Program-made: the position numbers and the translations under genes
Notes under the pieces: model-generated
Seen by the model: only the letters and a program-made list of their open reading frames with translations
Database searches by the model: none
What the model was told of the DNA's origin: nothing
Source of the DNA: Prevotella sp. P5-50
Lineage (GTDB): Bacteria > Bacteroidota > Bacteroidia > Bacteroidales > Bacteroidaceae
Reading direction: 5' to 3'
Assembly: GCF_002251295.1 (NCBI RefSeq)
Contig: NZ_NPJA01000024.1
Location: 26,444-90,443 of the forward strand
Length of the DNA: 64,000 nt
In this document: positions 24,611 through 34,614 of the stretch, one piece after another
Position numbering within the stretch: position 1 is the stretch's first letter
Layout of the letters: every line of letters begins with the position of its first letter

Positions 24611-27061
24611 TTAACGAAGTTCGGCACCAAGTTTCTGCTTAAGGTTATTGATGAGCTTCTGCATGATAGCATCAATCTGTTTATCTCCCATCGTTTTCTC
24701 AGTATCCTGGAGAATGAAATTTACTGCATAGCTTTTCTTACCTTCTGGAAGGTTCTTTCCTTCATAGACGTCAAAGAGTTCCACTTTCTTCAAGAGTTTC
24801 TTTTCTGTCTGACGGGCAACCTCCTCAATCTGAGCAAATTCAACCTGTTGATCAATAAGCAATGCAAGATCACGGCTTACTATAGGATATTTTGCAATCT
24901 CGGTGTAAAGAACCTTTTGTTTGCGTACAGCTTTCATCAAAGCTGTCCAATTCAGTTCTGCATAATATACAGGTGTGTCAATACCTGCAGCTTTCTGTTC
25001 CTTCTTTGACAGAACGCCCATCTCCAACAAAACCTTACCACCACGATTTTCGTATGTCAGTCCAGCACTAAAAATCTCATTTGTTGATTTTTTGCGCACA
25101 ACCATACCAGACTGTAATCCGATTCGAGTAAGGATGTTTTCAACGTAAGCGCGCAGTTCTGCAAATGAGAAATCTTCGTCAGGATGCGCCCAAGATCCTG
25201 TGATTCGTTTACCAGTGAGCCAAATACCGAGGTGATACTGTTCTGTATAGGCTTGCATTGGATTTTCTTCATTTGTCTTATTCGGATCAAAATAATAAAC
25301 ATTTCCAAATTCGAAGAAACGGCAGTTTCCATTTCTTCTATTGGCATTGTGTTCAATACTTTCCAATCCTCCATAAAGCAATGATTGTCGCATGACGTTC
25401 AAGTCAGATGAAAGCGGATTCATGATTTTCACCAACGTATCCTGACGTTCACCATAATAAGCGGCTTTTGTCAGCGAATTATTTAGAATTTCATTGAAGC
25501 CCATGCCAACAAGTTGTTCGCTGACGAGATTGGCCATTTTGTGTTTATGGTCTTCCTCACCTTTTATAACGAGTGAACTCTTCAACTGTGTTGGAATTTC
25601 CACATTATTGTAACCATAGATGCGTAAAATATCTTCAACCACATCACAAGGACGTTGTACATCTACACGATAGGCTGGAACTTTAAGTGTTAAGCCAAGT
25701 TCGTTTTCTTCAATGATTTCCATTTCGAGCGATAGACAGATTGACTTCAATGTAACCACATCGATGTTTTTTCCAATGAGTGAGTTTACATAGTCAAACT
25801 TCAGGTCAACCACTGCATCTTTAATAGGTTTTGGATATACATCACAGATTTCCATAGAAACCTTACCACCTGCCAACTGCTTACAAAGCATTGCTGCATA
25901 TTTCAAAGCCTCTACTGTACCATTCGGATCTACACCACGCTCAAATCTAAATGAAGCATCGGTTGACAGACCGTGGCGACGTGCAGACTTTCTTATCCAG
26001 GTAGGATGGAAATAAGCACTCTCAAGAACCACATTACGAGTGCTTTCATACGTACCACTACCCTTTCCACCGAATACACCTGCAATACACATAGGTGATT
26101 CTGCATTACAAATGGCGAGGTCACGTTCTGAAAGTTTATGATCTACTCCATCAAGAGTTTGGAATGGAGTTCCCTCTGGCATGGTTTTCACTACAATCTT
26201 TCGTCCTGTTACCATATCTGCGTCAAAGCAATGCAAAGGTTGACCCAGTGCCATCATCACATAGTTGGTAATATCAACGATGTTATTGATTGGTCTCAGA
26301 CCGATGGTAGAAAGTTTATTTTTCAGCCAATCAGGGGATTCTTTCACTTCACAGTCTGTAACACTAACACATGCATAACGCTTGCAAGCTTCCTGGTTCT
26401 CAATAACCACTTCAATGGGTAAGTCGTGGTTATCTACCTTAAAATCTGCCGTTGAAGGCTTGTGAAGTTGTGTTTTATAACCATTTTGCTTGAGCCAAGC
26501 ATAAAGGTCGCGAGCCACTCCCCAATGTGAAAGTGCATCAGCACGATTGGCAGTAATATCAACCTCGATGAGCCAATCGCTCTCCAAATGGTAATATTCT
26601 GCGGCAGTCATTCCGACCTTTGCATCTTCAGGCAATACGATAATTCCATCATGTGAATTACCAACACCTATCTCGTCTTCTGCACAAATCATACCACAAG
26701 ATTCTACACCTCGCAGTTTTGATTTCTTAATAACAAACTCCTTATCGCCATCATACAGGACACAGCCCAAATCTGCCACTATGACTTTCTGTCCTTCAGC
26801 AACATTTGGCGCTCCACATACGATCTGCGATAGTGACTCACGACCGAGGTCAACAGTTGTCACATGCAGATGATCTGAATTAGGATGCATTTCACAGGTG
26901 ACTACTTTGCCAACATACAGACCTTTAAGACCACCTTTAATACTCTGAACTTCTTCAAGTGCGTCAACTTCGAGACCAGTAGATGTCAAGGCGTCACACA
27001 CTTCCTGTGGCGTCAGGTCGAAGTCAACATATTCTTTTAACCATTTATAAGAAATATTCAT
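24611..27061 (-). CDS. pheT: Phenylalanine-tRNA ligase beta subunit
   Basis: 816 aa, complete. Order of domains: N-terminal helices (MNISYKWLKEYVDFDLTP), tRNA-binding EMAP-like domain (VVTCEMHPNSDHLHVTTVD), B3/B4 editing region (NNIVDITNYVMMALGQPLHCFD), B5 domain and catalytic-like core (FRFERGVDPNGT), then the ferredoxin-like anticodon-binding domain ending YAVNFILQDTEKTM. It pairs with PheS, not in the window, to charge tRNA-Phe. It heads the pheT-yebC-TSCPD transcript. Confidence 0.97.
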   Translation of the reverse strand: MNISYKWLKEYVDFDLTPQEVCDALTSTGLEVDALEEVQSIKGGLKGLYVGKVVTCEMHPNSDHLHVTTVDLGRESLSQIVCGAPNVAEGQKVIVADLGCVLYDGDKEFVIKKSKLRGVESCGMICAEDEIGVGNSHDGIIVLPEDAKVGMTAAEYYHLESDWLIEVDITANRADALSHWGVARDLYAWLKQNGYKTQLHKPSTADFKVDNHDLPIEVVIENQEACKRYACVSVTDCEVKESPDWLKNKLSTIGLRPINNIVDITNYVMMALGQPLHCFDADMVTGRKIVVKTMPEGTPFQTLDGVDHKLSERDLAICNAESPMCIAGVFGGKGSGTYESTRNVVLESAYFHPTWIRKSARRHGLSTDASFRFERGVDPNGTVEALKYAAMLCKQLAGGKVSMEICDVYPKPIKDAVVDLKFDYVNSLIGKNIDVVTLKSICLSLEMEIIEENELGLTLKVPAYRVDVQRPCDVVEDILRIYGYNNVEIPTQLKSSLVIKGEEDHKHKMANLVSEQLVGMGFNEILNNSLTKAAYYGERQDTLVKIMNPLSSDLNVMRQSLLYGGLESIEHNANRRNGNCRFFEFGNVYYFDPNKTNEENPMQAYTEQYHLGIWLTGKRITGSWAHPDEDFSFAELRAYVENILTRIGLQSGMVVRKKSTNEIFSAGLTYENRGGKVLLEMGVLSKKEQKAAGIDTPVYYAELNWTALMKAVRKQKVLYTEIAKYPIVSRDLALLIDQQVEFAQIEEVARQTEKKLLKKVELFDVYEGKNLPEGKKSYAVNFILQDTEKTMGDKQIDAIMQKLINNLKQKLGAELR

Positions 27062-27091
27062 TGCAATGAATTTATTGTTTCAATTTCCGCG

Positions 27092-27099
27092 CAAAATTA
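27092..27099 (-). promoter_or_regulatory. -7 box for pheT operon
   Basis: TAATTTTG on the minus strand, 31 bp before the pheT start. Confidence 0.5.
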
Positions 27100-27107
27100 C
27101 TAAAAAA

Positions 27108-28676
27108 TCAGCAAACACCCAAATATTTAGCACACATTTCGGCACAACGTTCTCCATCGACGCCTGCTGAAACAATTCCTCCCGCATAGCCTGCGCCCTC
27201 ACCACAAGGAAAAAGGCCTCTAATGCGAACGTGCATTAAAGTGTCACGGTCGCGTACAATACGTACTGGCGAAGAGGTACGAGTTTCAACGCCTATCATC
27301 AATGCTTCGTTGGTTAAAAAGCCATGTGATGACTTTCCAAACTGTAAAAATCCTGCTTTTAACCGATTGCTTACAGCTGGTGGCAACCAAAAGTGAAGCG
27401 GTGAAGATATGAGCCCTGGTGCATACGATGACCGCGGTAGGTCGGCACTGAGTCTACCATTTACGAAATCTGCCATACGTTGTGCTGGAGCGGTTTGTTT
27501 CCTATTGCCTTGCAACCAACAGTCATACTCCATCTGTTGTTGGAAACGCATCATGCAAAGTGGATCATCTCCTTCCACGTCTTCTGGTCTGATTTCTACT
27601 ACCATACCGCTATTACTCCATTGTCCACCTCGGTTGCTAGGTGACATTCCGTTAACAACAATCTGTTGCTGATCTGTTGCGGCAGGTATTACGAAACCTC
27701 CCGGACACATACAAAACGAATATACACCACGTCCTTCAACCTGCGTCACAAAAGAATATTCTGCGGCAGGAAGATAACGTCCACGTCCCTGTTTAGAATG
27801 ATACTGAATTTGGTCTATCAGAGCAGAAGGATGCTCCAGGCGCACACCAACAGCAATTCCTTTGGCTTCCAACTCAATATGCGCATCTGCGAGATAACGA
27901 TAGACATCACGTGCAGAATGTCCTGTTGCGAGAATCACGGGGCCCTTGAAAACTTGCTGTTCTCCTGTGGGTAAATAGACAGCCTCTACACCTACCACCA
28001 CATCGTCTTTCAACATGAGTCGTGTCATCTTCGTTTGAAAATGCACTTCACCTCCACATTGTAAAATGGTGTGGCGCATATTTTCTATCACACGTGGCAA
28101 CTTATCGGTACCAATATGAGGATGTGCGTCTGCCAATATAGCGGTTGAAGCACCATGCTGACAGAACACATTGAGTATTTTGGTAGTGTTTCCTCTTTTT
28201 TTGCTACGTGTATAGAGTTTTCCATCTGAATAGGCACCTGCCCCACCTTCTCCGTAGCAATAGTTGCTTTCGCCATCAACACGTTGATTTTTGGTTATCA
28301 ACGAAAGATCACGCTTTCTTTCGCGAACATCCTTACCGCGTTCCAACACGATAGGACGAAGTCCGAGCTCCACAAGGCGTAAAGCGGAAAAAAGTCCGCC
28401 AGGCCCCTCGCCTACTACCACAACGGCAGGTTTGTCTGACACATCGCCATAAATTGTCTGTTCGTAGGCCTCGTCTGTGGGCAGTTCGTTGATGTATAAT
28501 CGCACCTTGAGGTTTACCACCACCCTACGTTGTCTTGCGTCAATACTCCGCCGCAAGACACGTACACTTTTCACCGTACGTCTGTCAAAGCCGTACTCAT
28601 CTGCCAAAAACGCCACAAGATTCTGTTCGCAGGCAGCCACTTGCGGTATTACTCTAACGTCGTATTCTCGGATCAT
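27108..28676 (-). CDS. FAD-dependent dehydrogenase (COG2509 type)
   Basis: 522 aa. After an N-terminal alpha/beta domain of about 85 residues comes the dinucleotide-binding VVVVGEGPGGLFSALRLVELGLRP, then GESNYCYGEGGAGAYSDGKLYTR, ATGHSARDVYRYL and the C-terminal FPCGEGAGYAGGIVSAGVDG that closes the FAD site. These are features of the uncharacterised large FAD oxidoreductases widespread in Bacteroidetes. Substrate unknown; cytoplasmic. Its start overlaps the stop of the YkvA-like gene by ATGA. Confidence 0.9.
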   Translation of the reverse strand: MIREYDVRVIPQVAACEQNLVAFLADEYGFDRRTVKSVRVLRRSIDARQRRVVVNLKVRLYINELPTDEAYEQTIYGDVSDKPAVVVVGEGPGGLFSALRLVELGLRPIVLERGKDVRERKRDLSLITKNQRVDGESNYCYGEGGAGAYSDGKLYTRSKKRGNTTKILNVFCQHGASTAILADAHPHIGTDKLPRVIENMRHTILQCGGEVHFQTKMTRLMLKDDVVVGVEAVYLPTGEQQVFKGPVILATGHSARDVYRYLADAHIELEAKGIAVGVRLEHPSALIDQIQYHSKQGRGRYLPAAEYSFVTQVEGRGVYSFCMCPGGFVIPAATDQQQIVVNGMSPSNRGGQWSNSGMVVEIRPEDVEGDDPLCMMRFQQQMEYDCWLQGNRKQTAPAQRMADFVNGRLSADLPRSSYAPGLISSPLHFWLPPAVSNRLKAGFLQFGKSSHGFLTNEALMIGVETRTSSPVRIVRDRDTLMHVRIRGLFPCGEGAGYAGGIVSAGVDGERCAEMCAKYLGVC

Positions 28677-29065
28677 TCTGACTTACCGAAGAGATCGTTT
28701 GCTTCTTCTATTTCGTCCTCGTCAAACCATTTGCTTAAGCGTTGTTTTGCTTTTTCCTGTATTTCAGGTGCCACATCGCCCCATACTTTTTTCAGTACAT
28801 AGAGCAATACTGCAAGGTCATCGGTCAATCCCACAATGGGAATTGCATCAGGAATAACATCCAAGGGACTAATCATATATCCCAGCGCTCCAATAATCAG
28901 CGCTTTATTGGCTGTACTTACTTTGTCGCTTTGTAACGTATAGTACAGGATAAGGGCCGCATAGACCAACTTCGCACCGGCACGTTTAGCGATGCGTGAA
29001 ATCTTTTCAACGAAGTCTGACTGAGAGAACTTGTTGGCATAAGTCATGAAATCAGGTAATTCCAT
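28673..29065 (-). CDS. YkvA family (DUF1232) membrane protein
   Basis: 130 aa. The core LVYAALILYYTLQSDKVSTANKALIIGALGYMISPLDVIPDAIPIVGLTDDLAV has the DUF1232 signature of two hydrophobic stretches around YxISPxDxIPDxxP. The C-terminus is acidic and helical. Function is unknown. It is translationally coupled to the FAD dehydrogenase by a 4-bp overlap. Confidence 0.9.
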   Translation of the reverse strand: MELPDFMTYANKFSQSDFVEKISRIAKRAGAKLVYAALILYYTLQSDKVSTANKALIIGALGYMISPLDVIPDAIPIVGLTDDLAVLLYVLKKVWGDVAPEIQEKAKQRLSKWFDEDEIEEANDLFGKSE

Positions 29066-29092
29066 ATTTTTCAGTTTTAAATTTGTTTTATA

Positions 29093-29941
29093 CTATTTTA
29101 TTCTAATAACGCGAATTCCAAGAAATGATGGATGCTTCTTCATATACTGAGCAAGTGTCATAGGTTCGAGCACCACTTTTTTATGTATCATAGACGCATT
29201 GAGTAAATGCAATCCATCACTCTTCCATTCTGCAAATCCGACATGTGAAATATCGAGCCCTTTCTTATTGGTTACAATAGCTAAAATATCGCCATCATGT
29301 ATCGTCTGTCGAAGAATCTTGCTATTTGTAATCTGTTTATTGGGAATATAACTGAATGTCTGTCCTGTAAGTTTCCGTTCTTGTGCAGCTATCACTTTGA
29401 CATCCTTAGGATTGTTCTTCAAGGCCACATAGGATAGCGGATGAGCACTCATATAGCCTACACGGACGTTTTGTACCGCAGTAAATGGGGTATTGTTGCT
29501 TTGAATTTCCTTAACCCATCCGGCTTTTCCATTAGACAGTATCCAGTCTGTAAAATAATGCAATCTGGACGTATATCCATTGATTTTGTGATGATGGTAA
29601 CGTAATTTTTCCAACATGCTACAATAAGCATCGAACGAGGTTTGCTTGTTTTTTGCACAGATGGTAAGTGCGGTCACCGTTTCCACAAGGGTGGTACAGT
29701 CAAGCTGTCGGGTATTAACCACAAGTCGTTCTGTCGGTTGACCTTCAAGTGTATGAGCCACATAAGGCCGTCCTATCAATTGATGGGCAAAGAATAGCGG
29801 CGTCTTGTTCTTATGATTATCAACCGCCTTTTGCAGCATAGTCACAATTTTTACACTATCCACCTTTTGATAAACACAACGTTGTGCGTGAATTTGCAGC
29901 GAAATGCCCATAATGAGCATCAGAATATATTTTTTCATCAC
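29093..29941 (-). CDS. DUF1460 amidase-like protein
   Basis: 282 aa with a signal peptide (ILMLIMGISLQIHAQ). DUF1460 proteins have an NlpC/P60-related papain fold: here the nucleophile is likely the Cys of TRQLDCTTLVETVTAL and the His lies in KGLDISHVGFAEW. It probably trims peptidoglycan or related amides in the periplasm. The start overlaps the DUF4421 gene by 4 bp. Confidence 0.88.
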   Translation of the reverse strand: MMKKYILMLIMGISLQIHAQRCVYQKVDSVKIVTMLQKAVDNHKNKTPLFFAHQLIGRPYVAHTLEGQPTERLVVNTRQLDCTTLVETVTALTICAKNKQTSFDAYCSMLEKLRYHHHKINGYTSRLHYFTDWILSNGKAGWVKEIQSNNTPFTAVQNVRVGYMSAHPLSYVALKNNPKDVKVIAAQERKLTGQTFSYIPNKQITNSKILRQTIHDGDILAIVTNKKGLDISHVGFAEWKSDGLHLLNASMIHKKVVLEPMTLAQYMKKHPSFLGIRVIRIK

Positions 29942-31110
29942 TGTTTTCTGTTTTTATATCTTCCACGTTTACCGAAATTATAACCTACATAGGCATTTAC
30001 TGTACCATATATATTACTTGCGGAAAAACGAGATTTCTTATAGTTGTTCCAATAGACGATAGCACTCAGTCCTGCAAAAAAACGGGTATTATTGAAGACA
30101 AGCCCGAATCGTCCTATTCCATCAATATTAACATTGTTTATATCAAATCCATGTGCTGCAGGTTCTTTCATTTCTCCCTTCGTTTTTTTATAGGCAAGAG
30201 CCAACGATGTACTGGCGCAGAACAGAAAATTAGGTGCAAAAACCCAATTATAAGCATAGCCCACGGAAGCATTATAGTTGTAGTATTTCACTTTATTGAA
30301 CATTAGTGCACTATCGAGTTGTTCACCATGCATTCCTTCGTTTTTATCTATAAGATCTTGTAACCGTTCATGGTCAAACGAAAGACTATTGTGCGAATAT
30401 CCTATACCAGCCATCCATGAACCACAACTGATTTTCTGACATGTACTTTGTGCAAAAGCAGCAGGATAAGAGAAACGTTGGTGGTTGAAAATATAATAGA
30501 GATTGAAACCTGTAGTTCCAACCTTGAGTCCATCAAATGAGTGGCCTTTCAACAGCTGCTCAGAGCTTTTGTCAGATAGTCTCACCCTACTTATTTTGTA
30601 ATCGCTTCCTGTCTTACGATAAAAAATGTCAAGACCGACCTGAGCAGCATAGATACTAAAATCCCAACCTTGTTTGGCTTTTTCTTGGTTGAATCCAAAG
30701 TGCTTTACATCGAAAGTATAACCAAGAAATACCCACCTCCATCCAAAATACGGTCCGATTTTTACGGTCGGATTCGGAGAAAATGTCAAAGACTGCCCAT
30801 TCTTCTCTGACGTACGTAATTGATAGATGTCGTAACTTTGGGTAGCTTGTAGCATAACTGCCCAGTTATAATGTTGCGGTTCTACATAATTTGTATCAAT
30901 ATAACTGAATCCGCGTATAGTACGCCGCAACCAACTCAATTTGCGCTTGGGAGGTACAGAAACTTCCGTTGGTACTTTTTGTGTATCAGTTTCCGCTTTT
31001 ACAGGATAGTTAACAGACGGCAGAACTTGAGTAGCATGGCCTTTCATCGTCGTAGCCAATGCCAACACAAGAACAATCAATACCATTCTTAAGTATTCCA
31101 CCGTCATCAT
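29938..31110 (-). CDS. DUF4421 family outer-membrane-type protein
   Basis: About 390 aa when started at MMTVEYLRMVLIVLV; an upstream ATG at 31194 lies inside the neighbouring oxidoreductase gene. After a signal sequence and a Thr/Lys linker, the protein has repeating amphipathic strands (YIDTNYVEPQHYNWAVML, VKIGPYFGWRWVFLGYTFD, and a terminal VNAYVGYNFGKRGRYK) expected of a small beta-barrel. DUF4421 proteins are typical of Bacteroidales, function unknown. Confidence 0.85.
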   Translation of the reverse strand: MMTVEYLRMVLIVLVLALATTMKGHATQVLPSVNYPVKAETDTQKVPTEVSVPPKRKLSWLRRTIRGFSYIDTNYVEPQHYNWAVMLQATQSYDIYQLRTSEKNGQSLTFSPNPTVKIGPYFGWRWVFLGYTFDVKHFGFNQEKAKQGWDFSIYAAQVGLDIFYRKTGSDYKISRVRLSDKSSEQLLKGHSFDGLKVGTTGFNLYYIFNHQRFSYPAAFAQSTCQKISCGSWMAGIGYSHNSLSFDHERLQDLIDKNEGMHGEQLDSALMFNKVKYYNYNASVGYAYNWVFAPNFLFCASTSLALAYKKTKGEMKEPAAHGFDINNVNIDGIGRFGLVFNNTRFFAGLSAIVYWNNYKKSRFSASNIYGTVNAYVGYNFGKRGRYKNRKQ

Positions 31111-31117
31111 CTTTTTT

Positions 31118-32104
31118 TTAGAACTTACCAAGAATACGATCGAGCACCCAATTAACTGGAGTTGCCGATATACTTGTACACTCACAAACGCCAATACCTC
31201 TCAAATGTTCTATCACATTCTTAATAATGGGATACTGTACGTATGGGGGATTAGGTACGGTAATGTTTTCCTCGCCTTCGCTGGTATGCAGACGAATTGG
31301 CTGATAGTCAAATACTGAGAAACTCACCGATCCTTGATCACCAATCAGTTCGATACGATCTTCCTGTGCTGACTCATGAGCTACAAAACACCAGGAGCCA
31401 CTTCCTGGTACTCCGTTTTCAAATTCGAAGCAGGCACTAACGGAATCTTCAACCTCATAGAGACCACCTCTGTTAGCCTTAATTCCACGAGCCTCAATAA
31501 TGGTGCCAAACATATATTGCAACAAATCCAACTGATGAGGAGCCAAATCGTAGAAATAGCCACCTCCTGCCACATCGGGCTGCAAGCGCCACGGCATTTT
31601 ATCTGGTCGGTCATAGTCAAGTGCTCGTGGAGGCACAGCAAAACGCACCTGCACATTGACAAGACGACCAATACGACCACTATCCACAATTTCCTTCACC
31701 TTAAGGAAATAAGGCAGATAACGACGATAATATGCTACAAAACAGGGCACTCCTGTTTCTTCACTTACTCGATTGATTCGCGCACAATCGTCATATGAGG
31801 CAGCCAATGGCTTCTCCACATAAACGGGTTTTCCTGCACGCATGGCCATAATGGCATAAGTAGCATGACTCGACGGAGGCGTGGCAACATAGACGGCATT
31901 GACATCAGGGTCATCTATGAGCTCTTGAGCATCTGTGTACCATTTGGGTATTCCATGGCAAACAGCATAGCTTCGTGCACGTTTTTCGGTACGACTCATA
32001 ACAGCCACTACAGTAGAACCCTCAACCTCAGAAAAGGCAGGTCCACTTTTTTTCTCAGTTACTTCTCCGCAACCGATAAATCCCCATTTTACGGTCTCTA
32101 ACAT
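31118..32104 (-). CDS. Gfo/Idh/MocA family oxidoreductase
   Basis: About 328 aa from MLETVKWGF; the in-frame ATG at 32131 lies within the predicted promoter, so the later start is chosen. WGFIGCGEVTEKKSGPAF is the NAD(P)-binding loop, AVYVATPPSSHATYAI and VYVEKPLAAS hold the family EKP motif, and GGYFYDLAPHQLDLLQYMFG contains the catalytic-site Asp and His. It should oxidise or reduce a sugar or cyclitol; substrate unknown. It heads the run into DUF4421, DUF1460, YkvA and the FAD enzyme. Confidence 0.92.
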   Translation of the reverse strand: MLETVKWGFIGCGEVTEKKSGPAFSEVEGSTVVAVMSRTEKRARSYAVCHGIPKWYTDAQELIDDPDVNAVYVATPPSSHATYAIMAMRAGKPVYVEKPLAASYDDCARINRVSEETGVPCFVAYYRRYLPYFLKVKEIVDSGRIGRLVNVQVRFAVPPRALDYDRPDKMPWRLQPDVAGGGYFYDLAPHQLDLLQYMFGTIIEARGIKANRGGLYEVEDSVSACFEFENGVPGSGSWCFVAHESAQEDRIELIGDQGSVSFSVFDYQPIRLHTSEGEENITVPNPPYVQYPIIKNVIEHLRGIGVCECTSISATPVNWVLDRILGKF

Positions 32105-32128
32105 GCGTATAGTTTCTTTAATTTCATG

Positions 32129-32136
32129 CAAAGTTA
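32129..32136 (-). promoter_or_regulatory. -7 box for Gfo/Idh/MocA operon
   Basis: TAACTTTG on the minus strand, 24 bp before the chosen start. Confidence 0.55.
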
Positions 32137-32225
32137 GAAAAAATCTCTTAATTCTTTGCAGTCTTCACCTATTTTTTAAATATAATTGACTACCTTTGGC
32201 TTCGATTTCTAAAATTAAAGATTAA

Positions 32226-33206
32226 ATGAATAGTAAAGAGCAAATCGACGAGCTGATGAAACCGCGCAGCTACAGAGCAGTTGTTTCTTCTGGATTCCGT
32301 TTCTATACAGCACATTTTCGCACTGTATTTAAGTCTTCATGGCTGATGGCATTAGCCTACTCACTTTTGGTCGGTCTTACAGGATTGGTTGCTGCGGTAC
32401 AAATGCCCAAGGTCGTTATGAAACTGATAACTTTAACACAACACGGTGCAGACAGTACTGCACTTATTGACTCACAGAAGAGTTATTTTATCACTGGTGG
32501 ACTTCTCGTGGTCTTTGTGATTGTATGTATGCTATTACTCGCAGTTACCATAGGGTGTGTGTTGACACGTCTTAAAGAGCACAAAGAAAACCATACATTA
32601 GTGTTGCCTACAAGTTGGTGGAATCCCAATTTTCTATTAGCGTGGCGAACCGTTAAAGGCGGTATTTTCACTTCCTTACTAACGATAATACCCATTGCAT
32701 TATTGGCAGGCGGTACCATCGCATATTCCATAGCCTCACCTCAATCTTTCGCTACTCATTCTACTACCGTGTGTGTGGCAGTAGTTATTCTTTCCCTCTT
32801 GATTATTGCCTTCGGACTACCCATTGTTCCTACCCTGATACATTATATATTTAGTGAACGCACTCCTTTCCTACAGACCTTGCGTGCCAACTACAAAGGG
32901 GGACTCCGTTTTTGGGGTGGTCTTTTCGCTATCGTAATCATAGATGTTCTATGGGCCATCATCGTTGATCTCATCATCTGCCTTCCTGCCAAAATCCTGT
33001 TTATGGCCAACCTCTCGGCACAGACAGGCCAACTTTATGGTGACCCATTGTCCATGCCTGCCTATATGCCAATGCTTACCTTTGTGACATTTACCATCTG
33101 TGGATTTTTCCAGTTTTTCGCCACTCTTCCGGCTCTATTCCACAGTTATTATGCTTATGGCGCCATCGTTTCTCGTGAACAAGAGCGTTTTCGGCAAGCC
33201 AAATGA
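32226..33206 (+). CDS. Multi-pass membrane protein of unknown function
   Basis: 326 aa with about six hydrophobic helices (for example MALAYSLLVGLTGLVAAV, LLVVFVIVCMLLLAVTIGCVL in shorter form, and FAIVIIDVLWAIIVDLIICL). The N-terminus is charged (MNSKEQIDELMKPRSYRAVV). No family recognised. A -7 box TACCTTTG at 32191-32198 precedes it. The last codons (RFRQAK and the stop) lie inside the first copy of a REP-like repeat, so the native C-terminus may have been replaced or trimmed. Confidence 0.8.
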   Translation: MNSKEQIDELMKPRSYRAVVSSGFRFYTAHFRTVFKSSWLMALAYSLLVGLTGLVAAVQMPKVVMKLITLTQHGADSTALIDSQKSYFITGGLLVVFVIVCMLLLAVTIGCVLTRLKEHKENHTLVLPTSWWNPNFLLAWRTVKGGIFTSLLTIIPIALLAGGTIAYSIASPQSFATHSTTVCVAVVILSLLIIAFGLPIVPTLIHYIFSERTPFLQTLRANYKGGLRFWGGLFAIVIIDVLWAIIVDLIICLPAKILFMANLSAQTGQLYGDPLSMPAYMPMLTFVTFTICGFFQFFATLPALFHSYYAYGAIVSREQERFRQAK

Positions 33207-33326
33207 GCAGAAGTAAAGCTCGCTTTAAATCTGCCATGGCGAGAAAACGAAGGATGAAATCCAACGTTTTCGGCAAGCCAAATGAGCAGAAGTAAAGCTC
33301 GCTTTAAATCTGCCATGGCGAGAAAA
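33186..33326. repeat. REP-like repeat family 1, two tandem copies
   Basis: Copies at 33186-33247 and 33265-33326 are almost identical over 62 bp. Each holds a potential hairpin formed by GCAGAA...AAAGC and GCTTT...TTCTGC, then GCCATGGC. Further copies occur at 55221 and 55688. The rest of 33207-33401 has no gene. Confidence 0.9.
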
Positions 33327-33401
33327 GACGTCATGAATGGAACATCAGAATACAATAAAAATCATACACTTGATATATTTTCACAAACCCCATAAATTAA
33401 C

Positions 33402-34460
33402 ATGAAAAGAATACTCTTCATAGACCGGGACGGAACCATAATCAAAGAACCCGAGGACGAACAAATTGATGCTTTTGAGAAACTGCAATTCGTAGAGGGC
33501 GCCATCGGCAACCTTGCTTTTCTCAGGCAACACACCGACTATGAGCTTGTCATGGTGAGCAATCAGGACGGATTAGGAACCGATTCATTTCCTGAAGAAA
33601 CATTTTGGCCTGTTCATAATTTCATACTTCAAACGCTGAAGGGCGAAGGTGTTGAATTTGATGATATACTCATCGACCGCCATTTTCCAAACGACAATGC
33701 GCCCACGCGTAAACCCGCTACTGGTCTGGTGGAGAAATACATGAACAACCCCGACTACGACATGGCTCACAGCTATGTGATTGGCGACCGAGATACTGAT
33801 AGACAATTTGCAGAAAATATTGGTTGCCAATTTGCTCAAATCGGCAACTGGAATGAGGTTACAGAACGCATCTTTGCTGGTGACCGTACTGCCGAGGTTC
33901 GACGCACCACCAAAGAAACTGATATTTACGTTCGTTTGAATATTGATGGTACGGGGCAATGTGACATACATACTGGATTAGGGTTCTTCGACCACATGCT
34001 TGAACAGATTGGCAAACACGGTATGATGGACTTGACCATCCACACCAAAGGCGACCTTCACGTCGATGAGCACCACACCATAGAGGACACCGCTTTGGCG
34101 CTGGGCGCTTGCCTGCATCAGGCTTTAGGATCCAAACGAGGCATTGAGCGTTATGGTTACGCATTGCCCATGGACGATTGTCAATGCTCAGTATGTTTAG
34201 ATTTCGGTGGACGCCCATGGTTGGTATGGGATGCAGAATTTCATCGTGAACGCATTGGCGAAATGCCAACAGAGATGTTTCTGCATTTCTTCAAGAGTCT
34301 GAGTGATGCGGCTGCCATGAACCTCAACATCCGTGCTGAAGGTCAAAACGAGCACCATAAAATTGAAGGCATCTTCAAGGCCCTTGCACGTGCTTTGCGC
34401 ATGGCCGTCAAACGCGATATCTTCCATTACCAACTACCCAGCACCAAAGGAATGCTTTAA
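33402..34460 (+). CDS. hisB: Bifunctional histidinol-phosphatase / imidazoleglycerol-phosphate dehydratase
   Basis: 352 aa fusion. Residues 1-165 are the HAD phosphatase ([12 protein letters not shown] with both catalytic Asp). Residues 170-352 are the dehydratase with [34 protein letters not shown] and the mirrored [16 protein letters not shown], which supply the manganese-binding His and Glu. It performs steps seven and nine of histidine synthesis. Unusually, it is 11 kb from hisG, hisD and hisC and sits directly after tandem REP-like repeats. Confidence 0.96.
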   Translation: MKRILFIDRDGTIIKEPEDEQIDAFEKLQFVEGAIGNLAFLRQHTDYELVMVSNQDGLGTDSFPEETFWPVHNFILQTLKGEGVEFDDILIDRHFPNDNAPTRKPATGLVEKYMNNPDYDMAHSYVIGDRDTDRQFAENIGCQFAQIGNWNEVTERIFAGDRTAEVRRTTKETDIYVRLNIDGTGQCDIHTGLGFFDHMLEQIGKHGMMDLTIHTKGDLHVDEHHTIEDTALALGACLHQALGSKRGIERYGYALPMDDCQCSVCLDFGGRPWLVWDAEFHRERIGEMPTEMFLHFFKSLSDAAAMNLNIRAEGQNEHHKIEGIFKALARALRMAVKRDIFHYQLPSTKGML

Positions 34461-34511
34461 GGCTCTCTTTAGTTGGCACGCTTGGTGAAAGCTATATGGC
34501 TAACTCGTATA

Positions 34512-34567
34512 AAAAACATAGGTTGCTAACTTATCATGAAAGAGGATACTTAGCAACCTATGTTTTT
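34512..34567. terminator. Bidirectional terminator between hisB and phosphodiesterase
   Basis: Perfect 18-bp stem from AAAAACATAGGTTGCTAA to its complement, with A-run and T-run on either side, placed between convergent genes. Confidence 0.9.
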
Positions 34568-34614
34568 ATAATGAATTATTTTTTCCGTTTAATAGAGTCG
34601 CTTCATCAAGAAGA

